Part shown: one piece after another, positions 33,501-42,558 of the stretch
Layout: the number at the start of each line of letters is the position of its first letter
Numbering within the stretch: the first letter of the stretch is position 1
Made by a program: the position numbers and the translations under genes
Notes under the pieces: model-generated
The model's database searches: none
Seen by the model: only the letters and a program-made list of their open reading frames with translations
Told to the model about the DNA's origin: nothing
Assembly: GCA_004292855.1 (NCBI GenBank)
Contig: RDXN01000042.1
Coordinates: 51,033-115,032 of the forward strand
Length of the DNA stretch: 64,000 nt
Source of the DNA: Cytophagales bacterium
GTDB lineage: Bacteria > Bacteroidota > Bacteroidia > Cytophagales > Spirosomataceae
Direction of reading: 5' to 3'

Positions 33501-36143
33501 TTACCGCTGAAGCAGTAGCTTAACGGTCTGATTGACAGTGTCGTTCTTCAATCGAACGAGATAAATGCCAGTAGCTTGTTGGCCTAAATTAAGATCAACC
33601 TCTTGTGGCCCATCTGCCCCTTTGACGGGTAAGCTGTAGACTGTTTTGCCCGCCGTAGACTCTACAGAAAGGGTAGCCTGCTTGCCAGCAGCCAGGTAGT
33701 AGCGCACTCTTGCCTGCCCCGTAGTCGGATTAGGGCTGACCCGCAACAACTCTGTAGACTCCGCGTCGGAAATTGCCGCCAAACGACCACTGCCACAATT
33801 GGTTAAGAAGGTGTATGGAGCCGCTTCTACACCTGATTGCCGGGCTTGCAGCGTGAATGTTGTACCATTGCGCTGCCACGAGGGGACGATCATAGTCGGG
33901 TTACTTCCCCAGCCACGCAAGCCCGGAATCTGGTAGTCAATTGCACTACCATTGCCACCCGTAGTATTGATAGTCAGTTCACCCGTGCCACAAGTAAAGG
34001 TAGGAGCAAGAATCCCTAACGCACCTGATGGTGGCGGGGGAGGTGGCGGTGTTGTGCCACCATTACAAGACGAGGTAAATGTATAGGTAAATGTCTGCCC
34101 CGACTGTACGGCTGAAACATTAAACGTCGTGCCGTTGCGTTGATGACCCTCTAAGGTTACACTCTGAACGTTGTTCATACTAACGAGACGGTTTCCGAAC
34201 GCTCCGGGACACCATGTTTCGATTGATGACCCGTTACCACCCGTATACTGCCACTGCCAGACCCCCGTATTACAGTTGTAGCCAACCGTTTGGAAGGCCA
34301 AATTGCCTACTGGCGGTGGGGGTGGCGGTGGGGTGGTCGTTGGACAAGTGGCAGGCTGGAAGCGGAACGAACGGTAATCGTAGAAAGGGTCAGACGTGTT
34401 ACCCCACAGTTGAAGTTCTGACTGATTGCCAAATTCGCGTATATCCCAGGTGTTGTTATTGCTCGGATAAGAAACCCGCCACAATGTATTATCGGCAGGG
34501 TTACAGCCTAAAGTCCAATCATGCTGACCGTTAGCGGCATAACTGGCTAAGGTCAGCCATTCGTCATAACTGCCATTAACAGCGCGGATTGAGCGATTCG
34601 TACCATCTTGTACCGTGAAACTCACCCGGCCATTGCCCCGGTCATCGACCTTCCAAATCTGGTTGTTTTGTCCGTTGGCTCCCTGCTGTAGTATCGTGTT
34701 ATTTCCAGTAGCCTGCAAACGCTGTCCTGTCTTCTGCACCTCGACGGTGTAGCAGGCATTCGTTGGTACTGAACAGGTGGGTACATTATCAGGAGGAGAG
34801 ACGTTGAGCACGACAGGGTCACCATATACAGCCAACTGGAAGGGAGCAATAGTTACGTTACCGCACGGCCCCGCGTTGTTTATACGAGCCTGTATGTGTG
34901 TGAAAGCTACGTTTGTTGTTCCACGTACCGTGACACTGCTATTCGTGGACCGAATAATTGTAACGCCCGGCCCAACCGCCCACGTTGTTGTGGCCCCTGT
35001 TGGTAGATTGCCATTGAGTGTGTAGGTCCGTTCTGGAAAAACGACGGACATCCGATCACGAATTATTTGGTAAGTTCCCAAAATGGCAGGTCCGCTGATG
35101 GAGTATTCTTGCTTTTGAAACGCGCTTCTGGGCTGATTAGGATCAAAATTAGCTCTCATTCGAACCTTTTGGCCAAACGTGAATGCGTTCATGCATCGGT
35201 CGTCGGTATAGTCCATGTAGTTCATGAACATGATCGGAACGTTAGGAGTGCAGGGCGTGGATGTGTGCGTACAGCCAGCAGTGGGGGCACGTTGAGTCGG
35301 TGTATCAGCAACTTCATCTGAACCCGTACAGGCTGGATTGCTATCACGCGGACCCCAGATATGAATGAGGTTGAGCCAGTGTCCAACTTCGTGAGTTACT
35401 GTTCTTCCTAAATCAAAAGGAGCTTCAACGGTTCCTGTACTTCTACCGAAAGCTTCGTGGTTAATGACAACACCATCTAATCCAGGACTGTCGGCAAAAC
35501 TACTCGGAGAAGTTGCAACACCAAGAACATCAATAAGCGGATCGTTAAAATTACAAGACCAAATATTCAGATACTGGTTGGGGTTCCAGGAAGTTAACCC
35601 AATACCAGCCTGTTTTACTTGATTAAAATTGGCTGTGGTAAATCCAACTTGGTTTGTTCTAAATCTACGAATGCCTGTGGTTGCCACTCCATTCGGATCC
35701 TGACAAGCCAGATAGAACTGCATCCGCGTGTCTTCAGCACTGAAGACCGCTGGTGTTTGGCTGGCATCCTGATTCGTTCTACGAAAGTCTTCATTCAGAA
35801 CATCTATTTGCGATCTGATCTGGGCATCGCTAATATTCTGCACATCCGTGTTGTGAACGACGTTGACGACTACAGGAATGAGCCAAACAGGTTCGGAGGT
35901 GATCCGTTGTGAAAATACACTTGGCCCTACCGGACGAACCCTGCCGGGATTAGAACTGGGTAGGGAGTTGACGTAGTTGTTAAAGTTCGTTAGTCGGTTT
36001 AACTCTGCTTGTGAGAAGCTGGCTGGGTCATTGTTTGTAGCACACCCACGTTGAGCCTGAGCGGGCAAAAACAGAATGAGAAGGCAAAGAAAGTTGCATA
36101 GACCCAAGCATAAGCTGAGGTTAGATGTCTTATTCATAAACAC
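33501..36143 (-). CDS. M43-family (cytophagalysin-type) metalloprotease with T9SS sorting domain
   Basis: This 880-residue secreted zinc protease has a signal peptide (LCNFLCLLILFLPAQA). Its metzincin site is HEVGHWLNLIH around residues 249-259, with the Met-turn MNYMDYTDDRCMN, as in pappalysin/cytophagalysin (M43) enzymes. Behind the catalytic part are a PKD/Ig-like domain, a ricin-like beta-trefoil stretch (QIWKVDDRGNGRVSF), and two similar beta domains joined by proline runs (PPPPPPP). The last 80 residues form a type A T9SS sorting domain (VSPNPTTGQARVR ... GIYLVRLKN). It is probably exported to degrade proteins outside the cell. A small lipoprotein gene lies 15 bases upstream. Confidence 0.9.
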   Translation of the reverse strand: MFMNKTSNLSLCLGLCNFLCLLILFLPAQAQRGCATNNDPASFSQAELNRLTNFNNYVNSLPSSNPGRVRPVGPSVFSQRITSEPVWLIPVVVNVVHNTDVQNISDAQIRSQIDVLNEDFRRTNQDASQTPAVFSAEDTRMQFYLACQDPNGVATTGIRRFRTNQVGFTTANFNQVKQAGIGLTSWNPNQYLNIWSCNFNDPLIDVLGVATSPSSFADSPGLDGVVINHEAFGRSTGTVEAPFDLGRTVTHEVGHWLNLIHIWGPRDSNPACTGSDEVADTPTQRAPTAGCTHTSTPCTPNVPIMFMNYMDYTDDRCMNAFTFGQKVRMRANFDPNQPRSAFQKQEYSISGPAILGTYQIIRDRMSVVFPERTYTLNGNLPTGATTTWAVGPGVTIIRSTNSSVTVRGTTNVAFTHIQARINNAGPCGNVTIAPFQLAVYGDPVVLNVSPPDNVPTCSVPTNACYTVEVQKTGQRLQATGNNTILQQGANGQNNQIWKVDDRGNGRVSFTVQDGTNRSIRAVNGSYDEWLTLASYAANGQHDWTLGCNPADNTLWRVSYPSNNNTWDIREFGNQSELQLWGNTSDPFYDYRSFRFQPATCPTTTPPPPPPPVGNLAFQTVGYNCNTGVWQWQYTGGNGSSIETWCPGAFGNRLVSMNNVQSVTLEGHQRNGTTFNVSAVQSGQTFTYTFTSSCNGGTTPPPPPPPSGALGILAPTFTCGTGELTINTTGGNGSAIDYQIPGLRGWGSNPTMIVPSWQRNGTTFTLQARQSGVEAAPYTFLTNCGSGRLAAISDAESTELLRVSPNPTTGQARVRYYLAAGKQATLSVESTAGKTVYSLPVKGADGPQEVDLNLGQQATGIYLVRLKNDTVNQTVKLLLQR

Positions 36144-36158
36144 GAAATGAAAGTATTG

Positions 36159-36590
36159 TTATCTAATTATTTTATAATCTTTCAATGACAATGATCCAAA
36201 TCCAGGACGTCCTGGACCTTGCCCAAACCTGTAAGTTCCAGATACAGTCACTTGTAGACTCTTCACCTTCAGTACTTCAGGAGTAGATTGACAGAACTTA
36301 AGATTTGGTACAGAGCTGTCATCAGAACGGAAATACCAGCTAGTGATATTTGTAGTGTCGCCACCTCGATAGCTCGCCAAAATTCGCCCTCGGTCATTCG
36401 TCAGTGGGATGTCTGGTAAGTCGGGAAGGCAATCCTCGTCAGGCGTCACGGAGCCTTTGCGTTCGCAGGATAGCCCCATCAATAACAAAGCCCCTAAGCA
36501 GACCAACAGACCTCTGCTTCCGCTGGCTTTCGATGCTATTTTTCTGCTCACCGTGTTGCATAGTCGCGTTGTGGAAAATGAAGTTTTCAT
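36159..36590 (-). CDS. Hypothetical lipoprotein upstream of the M43 protease
   Basis: This 143-residue protein is of no known family. A basic N-terminus is followed by LLVCLGALLLMGLSC, a lipoprotein signal with Cys as the likely lipid site, then an acidic linker (VTPDEDCLPDLPD). The remaining 90 residues look beta-rich (LQVTVSGTYRFGQG). The 15-base gap to the M43 gene suggests cotranscription. A role as inhibitor or chaperone of the protease is possible but untested. Confidence 0.65.
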   Translation of the reverse strand: MKTSFSTTRLCNTVSRKIASKASGSRGLLVCLGALLLMGLSCERKGSVTPDEDCLPDLPDIPLTNDRGRILASYRGGDTTNITSWYFRSDDSSVPNLKFCQSTPEVLKVKSLQVTVSGTYRFGQGPGRPGFGSLSLKDYKIIR

Positions 36591-36730
36591 TGTAAATAAT
36601 ATTTAACCTGTAGAAAAACTAGAAAAACAGCACAAGACACTGTCGTGACTAGGAGTCCAAAATGAGATCAAAGGTTGTAAAGCGGTATTAATCCCTTTGT
36701 CTTTGAACGGACGGAAGTCGAAATCTTTTT

Positions 36731-36868
36731 TTATGCCGAGGGCATCGGCGTACCCATTATTGCAAAGGGATCGGGTGGTTCAATGATTTCGGGTTGTTTC
36801 TTTCGGCAACTTAAGAGCAAGAGCAGGCCGAACACGCTCAGATAGAGCAAAAGGTGTCGTTTTAGCAT
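36731..36868 (-). CDS. 45-residue predicted lipoprotein
   Basis: A short frame encodes MLKRHLLLYLSVFGLLLLLSC followed by a basic, proline-rich tail (RKKQPEIIEPPDP). The positively charged start, hydrophobic core and LLSC lipobox form a complete lipoprotein signal, and the mature peptide is only about 25 residues. The neighbouring gene on the same strand is also a lipoprotein. Tiny lipoproteins of this sort are common but unstudied in this group. Confidence 0.6.
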   Translation of the reverse strand: MLKRHLLLYLSVFGLLLLLSCRKKQPEIIEPPDPFAIMGTPMPSA

Positions 36869-36990
36869 GGTAAAAGCTAGTTATGTTTAAAACTAGCCCA
36901 AACATATAGGATAACAGTCTAATTGTTCTGGACTCAAAAAAAAGGTACAAGATTTTTATAAAAAAGTTTTCTATCGGATAAAAAGTAGGA

Positions 36991-37448
36991 TTTAACGCCT
37001 ATTTCGGATTAACCCCACGGCAGCGGCCGTCCGTCCCAACCTCTCCCTATTAGGGGTGAGGTTTATCCACAAGTCGAAGATTTTGGGTTTCGTCGCGTAG
37101 CGACCTAATGTTTGTAGTAAATGAGTATTACCTGGCATATTTCCGTCGCGTAGCGAGCAAACTATTTAGGATTGTTGTTAGGTCGCTACGCGACGGGAAG
37201 CTCTGTTACTGCTCCTGTTAGCTACAAACATTAGGTCGCTACGCGACGGAAGGATATGCAAGCGGGTTTGATTTCTACAAACATTAGGTCGCTATGCGAC
37301 GAGTAGTACGATACAGATTTAGTGCGCTACGATGTAGTCACCTCCGTATGGAGGAACTAAAACGGCTGAGACTAAGTCCCTACCTACTACGGGGGAGGGG
37401 TTGGGACGGTCGGCCGCTGCCGTGGGGTTAATTTAACGCCTATTTTGG
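36991..37448. mobile_element. 424-bp MITE-like element with inverted ends and flanking direct repeats
   Basis: This covers most of the 571-base gene-free stretch 36869-37439. The element (37008-37431) begins TTAACCCCACGG and ends with its exact inverse, and the inversion continues for about 38 bases with few changes. It is flanked by 17-base direct repeats (TTTAACGCCTATTTCGG at 36991 and a one-mismatch copy at 37432), which look like a target duplication at the stop codon of the adjacent aminotransferase gene. Inside are five copies of a GTCGC-GTAGCGAC-type palindrome (about 37091, 37144, 37181, 37232 and 37287). No reading frame of note is present. The remaining 36869-36990 is AT-rich with no clear feature. 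Confidence 0.75.
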
Positions 37449-38765
37449 CTTCGGTTTAGTTTGGGAAAGGCGGGTAATCCCCGTCACGAGCCGGTCCAGA
37501 TCGGCGAGGGAGGTGTAGACGTGGGGCGTAATGCGCACACAACTAATGTTTTCCCATACAATGGGCGATGTGTTGATTTTATACTTGGCAAACAGTTGGC
37601 CTTCCAACTCAGCGATAGTCATACCGTCGATGCTAACCCCGCAGATACCGCACGAAAACGGGGCTTTGAGCGAGGTATGCAAACGCACGCCCGGCAGGTT
37701 TTGCACCCGTTCGGCCCAGTAATTTTTGAGGTATCGAATGCGTTCCTCCTTTCGTTTGGTGCCGATAGCGTTGTGAAAATTGAGGGCCTCACCGATGCCC
37801 TGTTCAATAGCGAAACTGCGTGTACCGATGGTCTCGAACTTCCGAATATCGTCGCCTTTGGGTTGGCCGTTGCAGAGCAGGGGCCAAATGCCCGCGATTT
37901 TCTCTTTCCGAATCCACAACATCCCCGTCCCGACTGGGGCCGACAGAAACTTGTGCAAACTCGTCCCGAAATAGTCGCAGCCGAGGTCGGGAATCTTAAA
38001 GTCGAGCAGCCCGAAGGAGTGCGCCCCATCGACCAGCACCTCAATGCCGCGTTTGCGGGCCATTTGGCAAATTTTCTGCACAGGCATAATCTGCCCCATC
38101 CAGTTGATCACGTGCGTAATGTGCAACAACCGGGTCTTGGGCGTAATGGCCCGCTCGAACGCGCTCACAATGGCATCGTCGTCCTCAATGGGAAACGTGA
38201 AATTCAGTTGTTTGTAGGCCACCCCGTCGCGGTCGGCGCGTTGCCGCCAGGCCTGCACCACGTTGGGGTAATCTTGTAGGGTGCCAATCACCTCGTCGCC
38301 CAGTTGGAGGTTGAGGCCGTAGATCACCGTGAGCAGGGCCTCAGTAGCGTTTCGGTTGATGGCAATTTCGTCGGGAGAGGTGCCCGCGAGCAGGGCCAGT
38401 TTGTCACGAACGGCCTCGCGCCCCTGATCGAGCATCCGCCACATGTAGTACGAAGGCCCCTGATTAATCAAGCGGTTATAGCCCTCCAACGCCTGTTGCA
38501 CCACCAATGGCGCGGGCGACACACCCCCGTTGTTCAGAATCAGGATATTCGACGACGAGGCCGGGTACGCTTGCTGAATCAAGTGCCAATAATCTTCGTC
38601 CTGAGTGGCCTGTTGCGGTGTTAGTTGGTCGACGCGTTCAGCGGCCTCGGCCCAGTCGGCGGCATGGGCTTGTGTGAACAGGCTATTGGCCGAAAACGCC
38701 CCACCTGTGAGGGCAAGTTTTTGTAGGAACGAGCGTCGGTTGGAAGTTGTAGAAGGCTGAGTCAT
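37440..38765 (-). CDS. Tat-exported class V aminotransferase-fold protein
   Basis: This 441-residue PLP enzyme is of the class V/isopenicillin-N-epimerase type. The N-terminus holds a twin-arginine signal (SNRRSFLQKLALTGGAF), so it is probably folded and then exported. PLP-related motifs are INRNATEALLTVIYGL, the cofactor-binding Asp in LVDGAHSFGLLD, and the Schiff-base lysine in GTSLHKFLSAPVGTG. Relatives act as epimerases, desulfurases or hydrolases, and the substrate is unknown. Its stop codon lies inside the direct repeat flanking the MITE-like element. Confidence 0.85.
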   Translation of the reverse strand: MTQPSTTSNRRSFLQKLALTGGAFSANSLFTQAHAADWAEAAERVDQLTPQQATQDEDYWHLIQQAYPASSSNILILNNGGVSPAPLVVQQALEGYNRLINQGPSYYMWRMLDQGREAVRDKLALLAGTSPDEIAINRNATEALLTVIYGLNLQLGDEVIGTLQDYPNVVQAWRQRADRDGVAYKQLNFTFPIEDDDAIVSAFERAITPKTRLLHITHVINWMGQIMPVQKICQMARKRGIEVLVDGAHSFGLLDFKIPDLGCDYFGTSLHKFLSAPVGTGMLWIRKEKIAGIWPLLCNGQPKGDDIRKFETIGTRSFAIEQGIGEALNFHNAIGTKRKEERIRYLKNYWAERVQNLPGVRLHTSLKAPFSCGICGVSIDGMTIAELEGQLFAKYKINTSPIVWENISCVRITPHVYTSLADLDRLVTGITRLSQTKPKPK

Positions 38766-38807
38766 AAGGAGGGGGAATAGTTTAGCGGTTTTTCGTAAGA
38801 TGACGTA

Positions 38808-38902
38808 TTTTTTGTCATCCCGACGAAGGAGGGATCTAGTCTCCTTGTAGACAACTTGACTAAAAACAGGCTAGATCCCTCCTTCGTCGGGATGACAAAA
38901 AA
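38808..38902. repeat. Perfect 32-bp inverted repeat (same family as 31568-31660)
   Basis: The arm 38808-38839 is exactly inverted at 38871-38902 around 31 bases. The arms match the 31568 copy except for one base (GACGA versus GACGC) and the innermost bases. Confidence 0.9.
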
Positions 38903-38945
38903 TCAACGTGTTGACAAAACTAAAAAGCTTCACTGGCTCCAATCC

Positions 38946-39518
38946 TCATCGAAACACCACCGGCTTTCCGGCTACTTTCTCCAAAACGGGCCGCAGAATC
39001 CGGTCGGCGTTTTGGCGGGTTTGTTTCAGGATGTCGCTGTTCAGAGCCGCCCGCCGAACTTGCTCCTCGGCCTGTTTGTAAGCTTCACTCACCAATTCCG
39101 ATTCGTCCAACAACCCAAATTCCGTATCGTACACCCGCGATTGGCTGTGGTTGATCTTCCAGCCGCACAATTCCGGTTGCGGCAATCGCACCACAAGCGT
39201 ATCGCCTACCTGCACGTCGGCGGGTAGCAGGTGGGTGAGGTCGATGCAACCCGTGGCTTCTCCCTGCACAATCAGCACGGCACGTGCGTTGGGTAAAATG
39301 GCTCGTGGGCGGTTATACTCTACCACGTCTTTGAACGTGTAACGGACCAGTTCGAGCTTGCCGAGGGTCGTCACTTCTTTCAAGACAACCTGTTGCGTGG
39401 CCGTATCGGAGCGTGTAAATCGCTCGAACACAGACCACGTTCGCAGGTATTCCCACAGCGTCAGCAGCCCGATCACAAGCAGGGCCATTACGAGCAAACG
39501 GGGTACGGAACGGAGCAT
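38946..39518 (-). CDS. DUF4230 protein
   Basis: This 190-residue protein has a single N-terminal membrane helix (LLVMALLVIGLLTLWEYL), then a DUF4230 domain (TTLGKLELVRYTFKDVVEY ... GCIDLTHLLPADVQVGDTLVVRLPQPEL). The C-terminal part is helical and charged (SEAYKQAEEQVRRAAL). The family is widespread and of unknown function; it is probably membrane-anchored and faces the periplasm. It is the last of three same-strand genes with gaps of 17 and 11 bases. Confidence 0.8.
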   Translation of the reverse strand: MLRSVPRLLVMALLVIGLLTLWEYLRTWSVFERFTRSDTATQQVVLKEVTTLGKLELVRYTFKDVVEYNRPRAILPNARAVLIVQGEATGCIDLTHLLPADVQVGDTLVVRLPQPELCGWKINHSQSRVYDTEFGLLDESELVSEAYKQAEEQVRRAALNSDILKQTRQNADRILRPVLEKVAGKPVVFR

Positions 39519-39529
39519 GGTTTCTGAGT

Positions 39530-42500
39530 CTACTTCTCTCCTTCCTCTTCCCCCTCGCGCCAGGCTTCAAACTCGCCGGGCGAGGCAAAGGTGGTGGGTC
39601 GGCGAGGGCGACGGTCGGGGGCTTTCACCTCTAAATCTCGGGTTAAGGTTGTGCCGTTTTGTTCCAGAATCAGTCTGTACTTGCCGGGGCGGAGATAGAG
39701 CCGCTTATCATCTGCAATGGCTAGTTCGACGGGCTTATCGTCCTTCTTCTTGCTGTCGTTCAGGTACTTTTCGTAGGCCACGCGCCCGGTTGTATCCACC
39801 GTATAATCGTAAGTCAGGTAATTGAGGCCTGCTTCGGTAGTGTCGGTGAGGGTGCGGAGGAGCAGGCCCTTGTCGGTCGTGATTTTGGCAGTCAGTTGGC
39901 CGGGCTGCTTGGCGTAATACGTAATCGGGTAGGTGTATTTGGGGGCGTCCTCGTACTTGTTGAACACCCGGCCCCAGCCTGCGCTTGCCGTGATCGGTTT
40001 TAGCGCGTAAAGGTGTAAGGGCTTGCTCATGACCGAATCGACCAACTGTTGCAACGGCTCTACGTTGGCCGTGTACAGCGAGCGTCCGTGCGTACCCACC
40101 AGCAGTTCGCCATCGCGCGGATGCACGACCACGTCATGCACGGCCACGGCGGGCAACGTGGCCGAACTTGCGCGCACGAACGTCTTGCCCCGGTCGAGCG
40201 AGACGTACAGGCTGTGGTCGGTGCCTACGTACAACAAATTGGCATTTTTGGGGTCTTCGCGCACCACGTTCACCGGCTCGTTGGGCAGCGTTTGAGCCAG
40301 CGATTGCCACGTTTGGCCGTAGTCGGTCGAGACAAACACATAGGGCCGGAAATGATCGTCGCGATACCCGTTCAGCGAAACATAGACCGTTCCCTCGTCG
40401 TGGGCTGACGCCGACACCTGACTCACCCACAAATCTTGCGGCAGGCTGTCCGAAATTTTGGTCCAGGTATAGCCCCCATCTTTCGAGACATGCACCAGCC
40501 CATCGTCGGAACCCGCGTAAATCAGCCCGAACTTTAGGGGCGATTCGTCAATCGTGGTCAACGTACCAAAAGCCACATCGCCGGTTTTGGCCCCTTTCGT
40601 GAGGTCGCCGGAAAGGGTTTTGAACTCGTCGCCCCTGTTCATGCTGCGGTGGAATCGGTTGGAGCCGAAGTAGATTACGTCCTGATTGTGCCGTGAGATC
40701 AAAATGGGCGACTCCCAGTTCCAGCGGAGCTTACCTTCGCCCACGTCCGTCTGCACCACGAGCCGTTTCATCTCGCCCGTGTTCTTGTTGACGCGGAAGT
40801 AGTTGCCAAACTGGAAGCCGGTGTACACGGTGGCGTTGTCGCGCCAATCGACCTGCACCATCATGCCGTCGCCCCCCATGAGCGGTTTGTAAGGGTATTG
40901 GCCCCGGTCGTACCAGTCGTAGTCGGCGCGGTAGGTGCTGGGTCCGGCCCAAACGCCGTTGTCCTGCAAACCGCCGTAAACGTTGTAGGGCTTGGCCATG
41001 TCGACGGCAACGGCGTAAAACTGCCCCACGGCGGGCGTATTGGCCTTGAACCAGGTTCTGCCGTTGTCGTAGGTGATGTTCAGGCCCCCGTCGTTGCCCA
41101 AAATCATGTGGTTGTTGTTGGTCGGGTTGATCCAGAGCGCGTGATGGTCGGAGTGGACGTTGGCTCCGTCCATGCTCCGGTAGGTTTTGCCGCCATCCTC
41201 CGACCGAATCACGGGTACGCCCGCAATCACGATCTTATCGGCGTTGTCGGGAGCCACCCACACGTTGCCGAAATAGTAGCCGTAGCTGTTGTAAAGGCCA
41301 TCCAGATAGTCGGCGTTGACCTTGCGCCAGCGTTGACCCCCATCGTCGGAGCGGTACACCTCGGCACCAGTTACCTCGGAGTTAATGATCCGGGAATTAG
41401 CGTCGTCGGTGTATTCGAGAATAGAAATGGGCTTGATCTTATCCGTCCGCACCATCTCCTTGAGCGACTTGGCCGTGTAGCGTTCGGGGAAGTTCTGCTC
41501 CTCCAGGTAGTCGGCAATGAACGAGTCTTCGGCCTTCAAAAAATCGTCCTTCGAGATCACCCGAAGCTGATCTTTGGTCAATTTCTTCGTTACATCGGCT
41601 TTCTTTTCCTTGGCAGGCCGGGCAGTTTGGTTGTCCAGAATCACATAAAGCGTTTGCGGATTCTTGGGGAAGATGGTCAGGCCAATACGACCCGTGTTCT
41701 CGTCCTGCGGCAGTCCCGACGATGCGCCCGTGATCAATTTCCAGGTTTCGCCCCCGTCGGTACTTTTATACAGGCCCGACGTTTTGCCGCCTTCTACAAA
41801 ATTCCACGCCCTGCGCTCTTTGTGCCACATGGCCGCGTACAACACCTGTGGATTCGCGGGGTCAATATCAACGTCGATAGCCCCGGTTTTGTCATCAATA
41901 AACAGCGTTTGCCGCCACGTTTTGCCGCCATCGGTGGTTTTGTATAGGCCACGCTCGCGGTTGGGTGTATACAAATGACCAACTGCCGCCACCCACGCCA
42001 CATTGGGGTCGGTGGGGTGCAGGGCAATTTTGCCGATGTGGTGCGACTCCTCCAGACCCGGCAGGTGTTGCCAGGTTTTGCCACCATCCGTACTCCGGTA
42101 GCAACCCACACCCGCGTAGGTCGAGCGGCTGGCATTGGACTCACCCGTACCGAGCCAAACGGTGGGTTTGGCCCCTTTCCAGTCCACGGCCAACGCGCCA
42201 ATGGTCATAACAGCCTCATTCTGAAAGAGCGGCTCAAACGATACGCCGTTATTGGTTGTATGCCAAAGTCCACCACTGGCAAAAGCCACATAAAACTCAA
42301 ACGGATTAGCTGGGTTAACCGCCAAATCCACAATGCGCCCACTCATGACCGTTGGCCCAACGGACTTAAACGGCAGATTCTGAATGAGCGACGTGCCCGA
42401 ACGGGGAGTCAGTCGGTCGGCGGCAGGGGTTGCTGCAATAGCGACCGGGGCGGGCGAAGTAGCGGCTTTACGGGCCTTTTTTTGGGCAAACGCGCCCGTT

Positions 42501-42541
42501 GTGAGCGACAGAGCCGCCAAAAGCAAAATGGGTTTGTTCAT
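39530..42541 (-). CDS. BNR/Asp-box (VPS10/sortilin-like) beta-propeller protein
   Basis: This 1003-residue secreted protein has a signal peptide (MNKPILLLAALSLTTGAFA). It carries many Asp-box repeats of the S-x-D-x-G-x-T-W kind: STDGGKTW, TTDGGKTW, STDGGETW, SEDGGKTY, SKDGGYTW, STDYGQTW and SLDRGKTF. These make one or two large beta-propellers, as in sialidase-like and sortilin-like proteins. No sialidase catalytic triad is evident. A C-terminal beta domain (residues about 860-1000) follows, and there is no T9SS domain. Homologues are often annotated only as glycosyl hydrolase-like. Function is open. Confidence 0.82.
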   Translation of the reverse strand: MNKPILLLAALSLTTGAFAQKKARKAATSPAPVAIAATPAADRLTPRSGTSLIQNLPFKSVGPTVMSGRIVDLAVNPANPFEFYVAFASGGLWHTTNNGVSFEPLFQNEAVMTIGALAVDWKGAKPTVWLGTGESNASRSTYAGVGCYRSTDGGKTWQHLPGLEESHHIGKIALHPTDPNVAWVAAVGHLYTPNRERGLYKTTDGGKTWRQTLFIDDKTGAIDVDIDPANPQVLYAAMWHKERRAWNFVEGGKTSGLYKSTDGGETWKLITGASSGLPQDENTGRIGLTIFPKNPQTLYVILDNQTARPAKEKKADVTKKLTKDQLRVISKDDFLKAEDSFIADYLEEQNFPERYTAKSLKEMVRTDKIKPISILEYTDDANSRIINSEVTGAEVYRSDDGGQRWRKVNADYLDGLYNSYGYYFGNVWVAPDNADKIVIAGVPVIRSEDGGKTYRSMDGANVHSDHHALWINPTNNNHMILGNDGGLNITYDNGRTWFKANTPAVGQFYAVAVDMAKPYNVYGGLQDNGVWAGPSTYRADYDWYDRGQYPYKPLMGGDGMMVQVDWRDNATVYTGFQFGNYFRVNKNTGEMKRLVVQTDVGEGKLRWNWESPILISRHNQDVIYFGSNRFHRSMNRGDEFKTLSGDLTKGAKTGDVAFGTLTTIDESPLKFGLIYAGSDDGLVHVSKDGGYTWTKISDSLPQDLWVSQVSASAHDEGTVYVSLNGYRDDHFRPYVFVSTDYGQTWQSLAQTLPNEPVNVVREDPKNANLLYVGTDHSLYVSLDRGKTFVRASSATLPAVAVHDVVVHPRDGELLVGTHGRSLYTANVEPLQQLVDSVMSKPLHLYALKPITASAGWGRVFNKYEDAPKYTYPITYYAKQPGQLTAKITTDKGLLLRTLTDTTEAGLNYLTYDYTVDTTGRVAYEKYLNDSKKKDDKPVELAIADDKRLYLRPGKYRLILEQNGTTLTRDLEVKAPDRRPRRPTTFASPGEFEAWREGEEEGEK

Positions 42542-42558
42542 GGGGTTTCAGGAAATCG

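Noticed and set aside
37008..37431. CRISPR-like array, because of the repeated GTCGC palindromes
   Set aside because: The copies are few, irregularly spaced and in both orientations, and no cas genes are in the window.
40898..41947. A 349-codon frame opposite the BNR-repeat gene
   Set aside because: It is a shadow of the repeat-rich, GC-rich gene on the other strand, with no recognisable domain or signal.
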